NCBI GenBank assembly: GCA_013289795.1
Contig: JABCZH010000002.1
Span: 372,001-436,000 of the forward strand
From: Acidobacteriota bacterium
GTDB lineage: Bacteria > Acidobacteriota > Terriglobia > Terriglobales > Acidobacteriaceae
Length of the DNA: 64,000 bases
Direction of reading: 5' to 3'
How positions within the stretch are numbered: the first letter of the stretch is position 1; each line of letters opens with the position of its first letter. Of the stretch, positions 17,940 through 26,568 are shown in pieces. Below the pieces are notes generated by a model. It did not search any database. It saw only the letters and a list, made by a program, of their open reading frames with translations, and had not been told where the DNA came from. Made by a program: the position numbers and the translations under genes.

Positions 17940-18215
17940 ATGAAAATTACGACAGTGCGAGAATTTCGCGATAAGGCCACTGGCCTGCTGCGTTCGAAGG
18001 ACCCGATTTTGGTGACACGCCGCGGGCGTCTGGCGGGCGTGTTTTTTCCCTGGCAAAAGGGCGCCCTGCCCATCGAACTGAAGCACGATCTATTTGCCAT
18101 GCTCACCACCGAGATCGCCCGGCAGATGAAGCGCCGCAGGGTTTCGGAACAAGCTGTACTGTCGGATTTCGAGCGCTGGCGAAAGGCACGACGTGCGAGT
18201 CGCAGCCGACGCTAA
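17940..18215 (+). CDS. Phd/YefM-like antitoxin
   Basis: A 91-residue protein. The ATG at 17940 gives the family N-terminus MKITTVREFRDKATGLL, followed by ILVTRRGRLAGVFFPW, the standard Phd/YefM DNA-binding fold. The C-terminal part (about 50-91) is basic and helical and would wrap the toxin. An open extension of ten codons upstream crosses the promoter and was rejected. It overlaps the toxin gene by 23 bases. Confidence 0.82.
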   Translation: MKITTVREFRDKATGLLRSKDPILVTRRGRLAGVFFPWQKGALPIELKHDLFAMLTTEIARQMKRRRVSEQAVLSDFERWRKARRASRSRR

Positions 18216-18609
18216 CGTTTTGCTGTCGGCGATCCTCGGAGGGCGAGCCCGCCTAATCTTGGAGAACTCGCAGGTCGAGGAAATCCTCACCACAGAAAGC
18301 ATCCTCGCTGAAGTGCGCGAGTACGCTGTCGTACTAGCCCAAAAAAGGAAACTTCCAGCAGACATTCTGCTGCTGGCAGTGGCCAGCCTTCCTGTCACCG
18401 TCGTGGACCAGCCGGCCTACGAACGCAGCCTCTCCGAAGCGAGGAGACGAATTGGGAAGCGTGACCCTGACGATGTTGAGATTCTGGCACTGGCGATCCA
18501 GTTCAAGATTCCTCTTTGGTCTAACGACAACGATTTTGAAGACGCCGGAATCCAGTGGTACACGACGAAAGACCTACTCAACCGGCTGGGACTGCTTCGA
18601 GAGGGCTGA
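18193..18609 (+). CDS. PIN-domain toxin (VapC-like ribonuclease)
   Basis: A 138-residue PIN-fold endoribonuclease, probably cleaving tRNA or rRNA when free of its antitoxin. It starts at a GTG inside the antitoxin gene. The acidic active site is complete: Asp6 (AADANVLL), Glu40 (ILAEVREY), Asp93/Asp94 (RDPDDVEILALA) and Asp112/Asp114 (SNDNDF). The pairing with a Phd-type rather than an AbrB- or RHH-type antitoxin is common. The stop is five bases from the stop of the convergent next gene. Confidence 0.85.
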   Translation: MRVAADANVLLSAILGGRARLILENSQVEEILTTESILAEVREYAVVLAQKRKLPADILLLAVASLPVTVVDQPAYERSLSEARRRIGKRDPDDVEILALAIQFKIPLWSNDNDFEDAGIQWYTTKDLLNRLGLLREG

Positions 18610-18614
18610 CCGCA

Positions 18615-20885
18615 TCAATAAGCCGACAAATGCAACTGCCGCAGCAAGTAATATTCATTGACCGGCTGGTCGTCGCGCAAAGCCGGGACGCCGGGAGCTT
18701 TTGCGATGATCCCATCCAGTGCAACTTCCTGCTTCAGAACTTCGGCAAATTGTTGTTCAGGGTTGGCATAGGGCCCCCACTCCACCAGGTCGGCAGCCGC
18801 GGCCGCAGGCAGACGCCGCGCCAATTCAGCAGCACTGCGATTGGGAATCGGGTAGTTGCTGGCAATCAAGTGGTAACCGTATTTCGGAACCGAACCGAAG
18901 GCGCGAACGTAGTGAAAGGACTCTTTTAGAGACTGCGCCACCGCAGCCTGGGCAACAATGTCACCATCGTCTGCGACCCACTGCTGGAAGATTCCATGGG
19001 CCCGCAGCCGCTGCTTAACGACCGAATAGAATTCCCGCGAATAGAGCAGGCTGGAAGCGGCCGCCTGGGTCGGAGGTGGAGGGTCAATGGCAATCACGTC
19101 ATACCGTTCCGCGGTTCGCTCCAGAAAACGGCGCCCATCATCGATCACAACGTGCGACCGCGCCGAGCGCAGCAGTTCACCACCGTCGGCGTGGAAGAAC
19201 CAGAACAGCGAGGGCACGCTGGGATCCAGCTCCACCGCAGTCGAATCGATTCCCCACGAAAGCATGGAGCGATGCGTCGTTCCCATGCCAAAACACACCA
19301 CCAAAGCGTTCGTGGGCGAATGATCAAGCATGGCCAACGGCAGCGCCGACATCATCTTTGTGGCCGGCGTCAGAAAGGTAATGCTGACACCGTTTACGTA
19401 GAGGCGTTTGTCCATTCCCTCGCCCTCGGCCAACACGGTCGCGGTACTGTCCCGGAGCAAGTGTCCCCGCGGATATTGCTGCTCAAAGCTATGAGTGTCA
19501 AAGATCACGAGCACCGCCGCGAGACACAGGACATAGCACGCAATGCGCCAGCTCAGCGACTCACGCACCCGCGATGATCCCGCGCGCGACATCGAAACCA
19601 GGCCCACCACCAACCAGGGAACAGCCAGCACCTGCACCGCCCGGTGCTCCCCCATCAGAGGCAGCAGCACAAAACCCGCCAACAGAGGGCCCAAAATGCA
19701 TCCGGTGATGTTGACGGCATAACCGCTGCCGGCCCGGTCGGGGTCGCCTTCCGACCATCGGTCAACCAGCATGGGAGTCACGAAGCCCATCAGGCCGCTG
19801 AAAGGCACAATGCCCAACACGCGGACAAAGTTTGAGAGTCCTACTTCGGGGTCCGCGGTAAACAAGGGAAAGAGCGCAACCAGCCAGAGGGCAAACCACA
19901 CCACGCCGTCTTCCCGGCTACGCCGCCGGCTCCAGGCACGATAAATGCTCGATCCGAGAAAAGTGGCGCCTAGATAGAGGGCCAGAATCAGGGCAAAGGA
20001 GTAAACAAACGTTCCGAGGTACGGAGTGAATTGCCGCGTCCACACCACCTCCATTCCCATGCTGCTCATGCCGGTGGCAAACAGCAACGCAAGACATTCA
20101 ATCCTCGCGGTGCGCGGCTGACCGGGGAGGCTCGGCTTCGGAGCAACGTTCACAACCATACCGCCAGGCACTCCCGCAGGCTTTACGCTCAATGCAAGGG
20201 CAGTGGCGAAAAGAGTCAGGTTTACGAGCATCCCGGCATGCAAGGTCGTTTTGAATCCCCAAAACTCGATCAGCAACAAAGGTAGAGTTGCGCCGGCGAT
20301 GGCGCCGAGCACGTTCGCCAAATAGAGGAAACTGAATGACCGCTGCGATTGCGGGCGATGATCCATGCGGATGGCGGACATCGCAACCGGTATGGTTGCC
20401 CCCATGCATGCACACCACGGTATGAGCGTGACTGCCAAGCCCATCCCCGTAGCAAGGTAATAGCCGGATGAAGACAGCGGCAGCCAGTTCCCCAAGTGCT
20501 CGAGGAACCCGCGGCCCCAGCGCAGCTCCAGCGGAACCGCCACGGCGGAGGCAGCGATAAACAGTTCAAGCAGGGCGTAGAGGCGCAACGGGGAATGCTT
20601 CGAGTGACCACCCAGTCTGGGGATGAGACGACCTGAAACCCAGGAACCTAATCCCAGGCCGGCCATGAACATCGACAAAGCCATGGAGACCAGCGCGGTG
20701 GTGACTCCAAACTGCGCCATGGCGAGCCGCAGCCAGATCAACTCGTAAAGAATGCTGCAGAAACCCGAGCCAACAAAAAGCATGAAGTACCACCCCATGC
20801 CCCGAGCCACTGGCGTTGGCACGGTCTTAGAAAATGCGGGCGATGACGATGCTGCCACAACTGCGGGACTGGTCCCAGCACTCAC
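18615..20885 (-). CDS. Fused MFS transporter / spermidine synthase-like protein
   Basis: A 756-residue fusion. The N-terminal two thirds carry about 12-14 membrane segments (starting GWYFMLFVGSGFCSILYELIWLRL, the typical opening of this family). The C-terminal part from about residue 530 is a Rossmann-fold aminopropyltransferase/methyltransferase-like domain: LVVCFGMGTTHRSML, VELDPSV, RFLERTAERYDVIAIDPPPP. The start is GTG with AAAGGA upstream. The family is widespread in Acidobacteria and Planctomycetes as fused MFS/spermidine synthase; polyamine synthesis has not been shown for most of them. The glycine-rich nucleotide loop here is GMGTTH rather than GGGDG, so catalytic activity is uncertain. 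Confidence 0.85.
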   Translation of the reverse strand: MSAGTSPAVVAASSSPAFSKTVPTPVARGMGWYFMLFVGSGFCSILYELIWLRLAMAQFGVTTALVSMALSMFMAGLGLGSWVSGRLIPRLGGHSKHSPLRLYALLELFIAASAVAVPLELRWGRGFLEHLGNWLPLSSSGYYLATGMGLAVTLIPWCACMGATIPVAMSAIRMDHRPQSQRSFSFLYLANVLGAIAGATLPLLLIEFWGFKTTLHAGMLVNLTLFATALALSVKPAGVPGGMVVNVAPKPSLPGQPRTARIECLALLFATGMSSMGMEVVWTRQFTPYLGTFVYSFALILALYLGATFLGSSIYRAWSRRRSREDGVVWFALWLVALFPLFTADPEVGLSNFVRVLGIVPFSGLMGFVTPMLVDRWSEGDPDRAGSGYAVNITGCILGPLLAGFVLLPLMGEHRAVQVLAVPWLVVGLVSMSRAGSSRVRESLSWRIACYVLCLAAVLVIFDTHSFEQQYPRGHLLRDSTATVLAEGEGMDKRLYVNGVSITFLTPATKMMSALPLAMLDHSPTNALVVCFGMGTTHRSMLSWGIDSTAVELDPSVPSLFWFFHADGGELLRSARSHVVIDDGRRFLERTAERYDVIAIDPPPPTQAAASSLLYSREFYSVVKQRLRAHGIFQQWVADDGDIVAQAAVAQSLKESFHYVRAFGSVPKYGYHLIASNYPIPNRSAAELARRLPAAAAADLVEWGPYANPEQQFAEVLKQEVALDGIIAKAPGVPALRDDQPVNEYYLLRQLHLSAY

Positions 20886-21108
20886 GATTCAGATTTCCTT
20901 TCGCGACTGTTGACCGCACAGAGCGCAGGCGTAACAACGCGCAGAACTACGTCCGTAACTGATTCGGGGAACGTTCTTTCAGTCTCTCAGGGCAGCGCAG
21001 AATTCAGATGGGCGTACTTCAAACTGCCGGTGACGAAGGTCACATGGTGGAGTCAGAGGGGGAGCGGAGGGGACGTGAAAGGCCGACGCAAACGGCCGAC
21101 AAACAGGT

Positions 21109-22794
21109 CTAGAAGGTGAAGCTTAATCCGCCGCGGACCGCCCGTGCCGACTGCACCAAGTACACGGTGTGCCCGTCATGGCCGACCACAGGTACATAAC
21201 CCTCGGCGAGCAGATTGCGCAGATCAACAACGGCCTCAAAATGGCCGGGAAGAGAAGCAGTTCCGGGTATGGGTTGGCGGAAGAACAGATTTAGATAAGG
21301 ATCGGCGCGCCCGGCCGAGGTGTTGAACATATCCACCGGCGTGAGCGCCTGTTGGTCGATCCAGCGATAGGACGCAATCCAGCGGGTCTTGGTCTTCGGC
21401 ATCACACCACTGATCTTGCCAGCGACGCTGTGGCGGTCCCGCGTCCCGATCCATTGTTGCACATCTTCGAGACGGACTCCCGGCTTCTCCAAATCCAGCA
21501 CGCCGCCGTATTCAAAATCCATGGTCGCAGTTATGTCGTCCGTCAGCTTGCGTTGCACCACGAAGCGGACGCCCTCGGTCTTAAGATCATTGCCCTGGTA
21601 GGTAAAGGTTCCGGAATAGGGATCGGGCAGCACCGAGCCATTGTCGGTGGCGAATTCGCCGACGCCAGTCAAGGCCGGATCCACCACGCGATCATAGAAA
21701 ACAGCCGCTTGCAGGCTGGTCTTACCCGCGCGGTGGGACAGCGAAAGCTCATGGTGATGCGGATGCTCCAGGGACGAAGCATAGCCCACCATACTCATGC
21801 GTGGTCCGGATTCGCTGAGATCGGCGGGCGCGGTATCGAAGCCCTTGTCCAGACGGCCATCGGGTTCGGAGGTGGCATAGCGGTATTCCACGACCGTGTT
21901 CGGGGAGAGATGCACATCCACCGACCCGAAGGGACGAAACGCGGTCACGCGTCCCAGAAACTGGATGGTTTGCAATTCGCTGCCAAAGTGTAGTTCGACC
22001 ACGTCGCCAAGCGCAAAGCTATCGGCCGTGGTCAGTGAAAAGGCCTGGAACGAGCTGCTGTGCAAGCCAAGGTCAGGCGCCGGCAGGTTCCGCATGGTCA
22101 GGGCAAACGACGGCTCAGTGCCGTTGTTCATCTTGTGGCTGTAGGAAGCGCGCAGGACCGAGGCGGGCGAATCGCCGCCGTATCCAATGTTGCCCTGCAA
22201 TCCGACTGTGTCGGAAGAGAAAATCGATCGCTCCAGCGAAAAACCGGTACCTAAATCAGAGGCGCTCCCGAAACCTTCCGCCGCGGAGCCGGCGACTAAT
22301 GACAGGCTGCCTCTCAAATCGTGGCCACTCTTTTGTTCCCCGCTTCCCAACTTGGCGGACGGGTCGTCGATCAGGCGCAGAATGGGCCGGTTGGACACCG
22401 AACGCAACACCCACTTCCAATCGTCAACCTCTGCCGGACCCCTAACTGGCGCCATCTTAATGGCTTCAAACAAGGTGTTAAGCGTGAGGTTGACCAGAAC
22501 TCGGGCCCCGGGCCGGAGGCCTACACCTTCTTTAAGCGTGGGAAGAAAGGAAGCTGCCGAAACCTTGAGATCGTAGAGACCGGGAATAAGGTCAGTCGCG
22601 GAGAAGTATCCGTTCTCGTCGGTGAACACGCGGACCGTATGGGCCGCAGCGCCCAGCACTTCGACGACCGCACCCATCTGCGGCGCACCACTGGCACTGC
22701 GCACGTATCCGGAAATGGTGCCGGGGCGGTCCGCCGACCATAGCGGAAGCGCCAGGCCAAAAACCATCACTACGAACCCGAGCCTACGGAACAT
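21109..22794 (-). CDS. Outer-membrane β-barrel protein with carboxypeptidase regulatory domain
   Basis: A protein of about 560 residues. The start is the ATG at 22794, preceded by GAGGTGG. A signal peptide (cleavage near LWSA-DR) is followed by a CnaB-like regulatory domain (GTISGYVRSASGAPQMGAVVEV ... YFSATDLIPGLYDLKV), then long alternating hydrophobic strands up to a terminal aromatic (GGLSFTF), as in TonB-dependent receptor barrels. No plug-domain motifs were found between the regulatory domain and the barrel, which makes it unlike a normal TonB-dependent receptor. The gene follows the GWxTD gene by about 35 bases, so the two are probably one operon. Confidence 0.65.
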   Translation of the reverse strand: MFRRLGFVVMVFGLALPLWSADRPGTISGYVRSASGAPQMGAVVEVLGAAAHTVRVFTDENGYFSATDLIPGLYDLKVSAASFLPTLKEGVGLRPGARVLVNLTLNTLFEAIKMAPVRGPAEVDDWKWVLRSVSNRPILRLIDDPSAKLGSGEQKSGHDLRGSLSLVAGSAAEGFGSASDLGTGFSLERSIFSSDTVGLQGNIGYGGDSPASVLRASYSHKMNNGTEPSFALTMRNLPAPDLGLHSSSFQAFSLTTADSFALGDVVELHFGSELQTIQFLGRVTAFRPFGSVDVHLSPNTVVEYRYATSEPDGRLDKGFDTAPADLSESGPRMSMVGYASSLEHPHHHELSLSHRAGKTSLQAAVFYDRVVDPALTGVGEFATDNGSVLPDPYSGTFTYQGNDLKTEGVRFVVQRKLTDDITATMDFEYGGVLDLEKPGVRLEDVQQWIGTRDRHSVAGKISGVMPKTKTRWIASYRWIDQQALTPVDMFNTSAGRADPYLNLFFRQPIPGTASLPGHFEAVVDLRNLLAEGYVPVVGHDGHTVYLVQSARAVRGGLSFTF

Positions 22795-22829
22795 CACCCA
22801 CCACCTCGCGGTCGTCAAGCTCCGCGCGG

Positions 22830-24566
22830 TCACTCCACGGCAAACGTGGCCGTGGGATCGACCGTCTGCTTGGAAATGTTATCGTTCACCTTGATCTGGA
22901 TCCTATAAACACCTGGGTTAAGGTTGGCCGCCGAGAGCGTCTTCTGCAGGGTCACTTGCTCGCCGACATTCCCCATCTGCTCCGTGGATTCCACGGTATG
23001 AACCACATTTGCGTTGGTCGCGGCGTTGATCACGTTGTATTCCACCGTCGCCGAAGGCTTGTGGGTCTTCTCGTCCACGGTCAGGTTATATACCTGCATC
23101 CAGAAGTTCAATTTTTGTCCACGTTTGAAAGTCATGGGCTTGCCGTCGGACGGTGGCACACGGGGACGAACTTTGGTGGCGCCGATCACGAAACTCCCCG
23201 TTCCCACATTCTTCGCCGCCACCGGCTCCATCAGATCAGCCACAATCAGCGACGAAGCTACCAGACGGTCGTCGGCGAAGTCAGGCACCTGTATGCCCTT
23301 GCTCCAACTACCCACACGATCGCCGTTGACGTCTTTCACCACGATGTCGAAGCGGTAACGTGCTGGGCGTAACGGAAGCGCCTTCCAATAGACTTGCGAA
23401 TTTTCCGCTACTTTGGCCAGCAATTCCGCGGGAATGTCGGCCTGCACAGTGTCCTCAAAAGTCTGCGCGACGCGCCCGGTCAGGGTGGAGACCCGGCCAA
23501 AAATATTCACCGTCCCGCGCTGCACACCATCTTTGTTGATGAAGGTGATGTCGCGGTTCTTGATCTGGATAGTCACCGGAACCAGCACCGTATCGCTGGT
23601 AACTCTCACAAAATCTGCCAGCACATCGAAAGGCATGAGGTTGACACTGATCTTGTGACTGACCACTTCTTCGAGGTCTTTGAACTTCACCGGCGGCGGA
23701 GCCTGGAGTTTCGCGTATTGCGATAGACGGTCAAACTCTTTGCTTACCTGGCTGCCGCTCGAAGGCCCAGGGCCAAGCGTCTCGAGCCCTCCTTGATCCA
23801 GGCGGCTGGTCTTGGACGCCAAGCCCATCCCTTCGTAAAGCGTGAGACCCGCATTCGGCGTGTACAACAATGCGTCCTTCTCGCCGCGGTCGAGGGTCAT
23901 GTGGTACTCGCCGCACATGCACTTATCTACAAATTCGATGATGACTTCCTGTCCCACGCCCTCCAGGTAGCGGTACCGCCAGTCTTCGAAAGGGTACGTG
24001 GAAGTTGAGCCGCCACCCTCTTCGATGGGCCGATCATATGCTCCACCGGAGGGACTTGCATCAATCTCGTCGGGCGCTCCGTACATAATGTAGATACGGC
24101 CACGATCCGTCCGCCAGCCGGCAATCCCAGCCGCGAAGTGTTCGTTTGAGTACTCGATGCGGCGGTAGTGCTCTTCTTTGAATTCGTTTTCTTCGGTGTC
24201 CGGGGTGGGATCGCGGCGCTGCCAGAAAGCCTCGATGAACTGGTCGCGCTCCTCGTCGTTGGAAAGCTGTTTGAAGGCCCGGCGCTCTTCGTCGCTGATG
24301 ATCCAGGCTACGTCCTCGTCTAGCCACTTCTTATAAGTCTTGCCCAACTCCCGTTGCAGGGCCTTGGCGTTCTCCTTCTTTTGCTTCTCGCTGATGGATC
24401 GCTTTAACGGATCCATCGAGGGTGCCGGTTGCGCGGAAGGAGTCCCAGGCGCAGCTTGATCCGGGCTCCCCGGATTAGAGCTTTGCGCAAGGGCCGGGAA
24501 GCCGCTTAAAACCAGCAGCGTCAAGGAAGTGATGAAAACCTGCCAGCGCAACCCTACCCGGAACAT
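22830..24566 (-). CDS. GWxTD domain-containing secreted protein
   Basis: A protein of about 578 residues. The ATG at 24566 is preceded by AGAGGAG and starts a signal peptide; an upstream ATG at 24605 lacks a ribosome site. The N-terminal third is a charged helical region (KKWLDEDVAWIISDEERRAF, FWQRRDPTPDTEENEFKEEH) leading to the name-giving motif GIAGWRTDRGRIYIMYGAPD. The C-terminal half has β-sandwich domains, the last of which ends the protein. GWxTD proteins are mostly found in Acidobacteria and Bacteroidetes and have no established function. It is the first gene of a two-gene unit with the β-barrel protein. Confidence 0.88.
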   Translation of the reverse strand: MFRVGLRWQVFITSLTLLVLSGFPALAQSSNPGSPDQAAPGTPSAQPAPSMDPLKRSISEKQKKENAKALQRELGKTYKKWLDEDVAWIISDEERRAFKQLSNDEERDQFIEAFWQRRDPTPDTEENEFKEEHYRRIEYSNEHFAAGIAGWRTDRGRIYIMYGAPDEIDASPSGGAYDRPIEEGGGSTSTYPFEDWRYRYLEGVGQEVIIEFVDKCMCGEYHMTLDRGEKDALLYTPNAGLTLYEGMGLASKTSRLDQGGLETLGPGPSSGSQVSKEFDRLSQYAKLQAPPPVKFKDLEEVVSHKISVNLMPFDVLADFVRVTSDTVLVPVTIQIKNRDITFINKDGVQRGTVNIFGRVSTLTGRVAQTFEDTVQADIPAELLAKVAENSQVYWKALPLRPARYRFDIVVKDVNGDRVGSWSKGIQVPDFADDRLVASSLIVADLMEPVAAKNVGTGSFVIGATKVRPRVPPSDGKPMTFKRGQKLNFWMQVYNLTVDEKTHKPSATVEYNVINAATNANVVHTVESTEQMGNVGEQVTLQKTLSAANLNPGVYRIQIKVNDNISKQTVDPTATFAVE

Positions 24567-25004
24567 AGACGGGACACTCCTCTTAGACACTCTGGTGCAC
24601 ATCATTTTATGTTCTTAGCATCCGGAAAGCAAGGTTAACCATCACGTTCTAAACAAATTGTAGGATGCAGGCAACCCCGCTGAGGGTGCCCAGTCTTACC
24701 TGCGAGTTGGCCCAAACAGAGGGTGCCCCGCGAGGGTGGCGCCAGGGTTTGGCTTCCAAAGCCTGTTTTGGAGTTCCGCCGCAGTACGGCGGTCCTGGTC
24801 GGAGAAAGCCGCAACCGGCAAATTCGGCAGGCTGTAACCACCCGTGCATCAACTATCTGCAACCGTACACTGCGCAGCAATGGTGGCCGCTGGTGAAGGA
24901 AACTCTTTGCCTGGAGCAGTTGTTTTTGCTAACATTGCGGCCCTGCCGGTTCTCCCCTTGGCAGAATCTGGTTGTTCGGTAGCTCTCAGGAAAGGTGACC
25001 CATC
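24567..25004. other. Divergent intergenic region with likely promoter for the propeller gene
   Basis: About 440 bases with no supported gene. A plausible rightward promoter is TTGCCT (24907-24912), 17 bases, then TAACAT (24930-24935), about 70 bases before the TTG start at 25005. A short hairpin CCGCCG/CGGCGG lies near 24777-24793. Nothing else was recognised. Confidence 0.45.
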
Positions 25005-26447
25005 TTGCGAAAACTCTGTCTTCTTGCCATTCCCCTGCTGGTCCTTGCGCTCACTTGCGCTTTACAGGCCCAGACAGTTCAAACACTCACCCACCAACCC
25101 CCGGACGGCGCCATATTGACTTTTCAGCTGACTGACGGCACGGTCATGGCGCAAGGCTTCAATGACTCCGATTGGTGGAGACTCACTCCCGACAACAAAG
25201 GCAGCTACGTCAACGGCACTTGGACACAACTTGCCAGTCTTCCTTCGAACTACGTGCCGGACGCCTTCGCCTCGGCGGTGTTAGCCGATGGCCGGTTGTT
25301 GATTGAAGGTGGAGAATATCTATTTGGCAACTTCACTCTGACCAACCTGGGTGCAGTTTACAATCCCAAAACCAATGTCTGGACCCCGCTCCAGCCACCG
25401 CCGGGCTGGTCGTATATCGGGGACTCTCCTTCCTCGGTGTTGCCCGACGGCACCTTTCTCATCGGCAACAAGCTGGTCAAGAATGTCGCCGCGCTCAATC
25501 CCAAGACCATGCAATGGGTCCAGGGCAATGCGCCCGGAAAGAGCGATTTCAACGCCGAAGAAGGCTGGACGCTCATGCCTGACGGCACCATCCTTACCTA
25601 CGATGTGAAGAATGCGCCCAATTCCGAGAGATTCTTCCCGACACTGAAAAAGTGGGAAACCGCCGGCAGTACCATCGTCGACTTGCATTCGCCGTCCCCG
25701 TTTGGCTGCCTGAATTACGGGCCGAACGGCAAGTACTGCTACTACCCACCTGGAGAAGTGGGGCCATCAATTCTGCGTCCCGACGGCACTGTATTCGCCA
25801 CTGGTTCCTATACCACTGCCGGCCCCGGACATACTGCCATCTATACACCCGGAGCCCAACTGACAGACCCCGGCACCTGGACCGTGGGTCCGGATTTCCC
25901 GAACGGCGATAACGCCGGCGATTCCTTCGCCTCGCTCCTGACCAACGGCGAAGTGCTGGTGGAAGGCGACTCCGGAACTCTGTACACCTTCGACGGAACC
26001 AACCTTACTCCCGGCCCGTTCGCGGGAGGAAGCCTGATGGTGCTGCCAACCGGCCAAATCCTTATCGGCGGCTCCGAGGTTTACAACTCCACCGGAACCT
26101 ATAAACCCTCGTGGGCTCCTACGATCACCAATAGTCCGGCTAGCGTGACCCGGGGAAGCACGTACCAGATCTCCGGAACTCAGTTCAACGGTTTGTCGCA
26201 GGCGAACTCATTCGGAGACGAGTATCAAACCGCGACCAACTACCCCCTGGTGCGGATCACGAATAACAAAACCGGGCATGTTTTCTATGCTCCTACGCAT
26301 GATCACAGCAGCATGGGCGTGGCCACTGGTAGCAAGCCGGTGTTCACTAATTTCGACGTGCCCGCGGGAATGGAGACCGGAGCAAGTTCGCTGGTAGTGG
26401 TGGCGAACGGAATTCCTTCTATGGCCGTGAATATTACCGTCAACTAA
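25005..26447 (+). CDS. Secreted galactose-oxidase/Kelch-like β-propeller protein
   Basis: A 480-residue secreted protein beginning at TTG with AAAGGTG seven bases upstream, then a signal peptide ending LQA-QT. Residues 30-370 hold repeated blade motifs such as LADGRLLIEGGEY, LPDGTFLIGNK, LPTGQILIGGSEVY and RPDGTVFATGSY. The last 100 residues (PTITNSPASVTRGSTYQISGTQF) resemble the immunoglobulin-like C-terminal domain (DUF1929) of galactose oxidase. The copper-ligand pattern of true galactose oxidase was not identified, so enzymatic activity is uncertain. It stands alone, followed by a terminator. Confidence 0.7.
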   Translation: MRKLCLLAIPLLVLALTCALQAQTVQTLTHQPPDGAILTFQLTDGTVMAQGFNDSDWWRLTPDNKGSYVNGTWTQLASLPSNYVPDAFASAVLADGRLLIEGGEYLFGNFTLTNLGAVYNPKTNVWTPLQPPPGWSYIGDSPSSVLPDGTFLIGNKLVKNVAALNPKTMQWVQGNAPGKSDFNAEEGWTLMPDGTILTYDVKNAPNSERFFPTLKKWETAGSTIVDLHSPSPFGCLNYGPNGKYCYYPPGEVGPSILRPDGTVFATGSYTTAGPGHTAIYTPGAQLTDPGTWTVGPDFPNGDNAGDSFASLLTNGEVLVEGDSGTLYTFDGTNLTPGPFAGGSLMVLPTGQILIGGSEVYNSTGTYKPSWAPTITNSPASVTRGSTYQISGTQFNGLSQANSFGDEYQTATNYPLVRITNNKTGHVFYAPTHDHSSMGVATGSKPVFTNFDVPAGMETGASSLVVVANGIPSMAVNITVN

Positions 26448-26453
26448 ATTCCC

Positions 26454-26498
26454 ACCGCGCTCGTCCGGAATCGCCGGATGAGCGCGGTGTTTCTGTTT
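26454..26498 (+). terminator. Rho-independent terminator
   Basis: A 15-bp stem with one G·T-type mismatch (ACCGCGCTCGTCCGG / CCGGATGAGCGCGGT) is followed by GTTTCTGTTT, just after the propeller gene. Confidence 0.8.
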
Positions 26499-26568
26499 GG
26501 GTTGAAAGGACCTGCCGATTCTCTCCGCCAATCATCAGGGAAGAAATTTCGCTTCCATTTCCTGGACA

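Noticed and set aside
20886-21108. Possible small gene between the MFS-fusion gene and the β-barrel gene.
   Set aside because: The short plus-strand frame here has no homology or ribosome site; the region is likely promoter sequence for the leftward MFS-fusion gene.
24665-24982. A 105-residue plus-strand frame upstream of the propeller gene.
   Set aside because: Pro/Arg/Gly-rich random composition, no ribosome site, and it contains the likely promoter.
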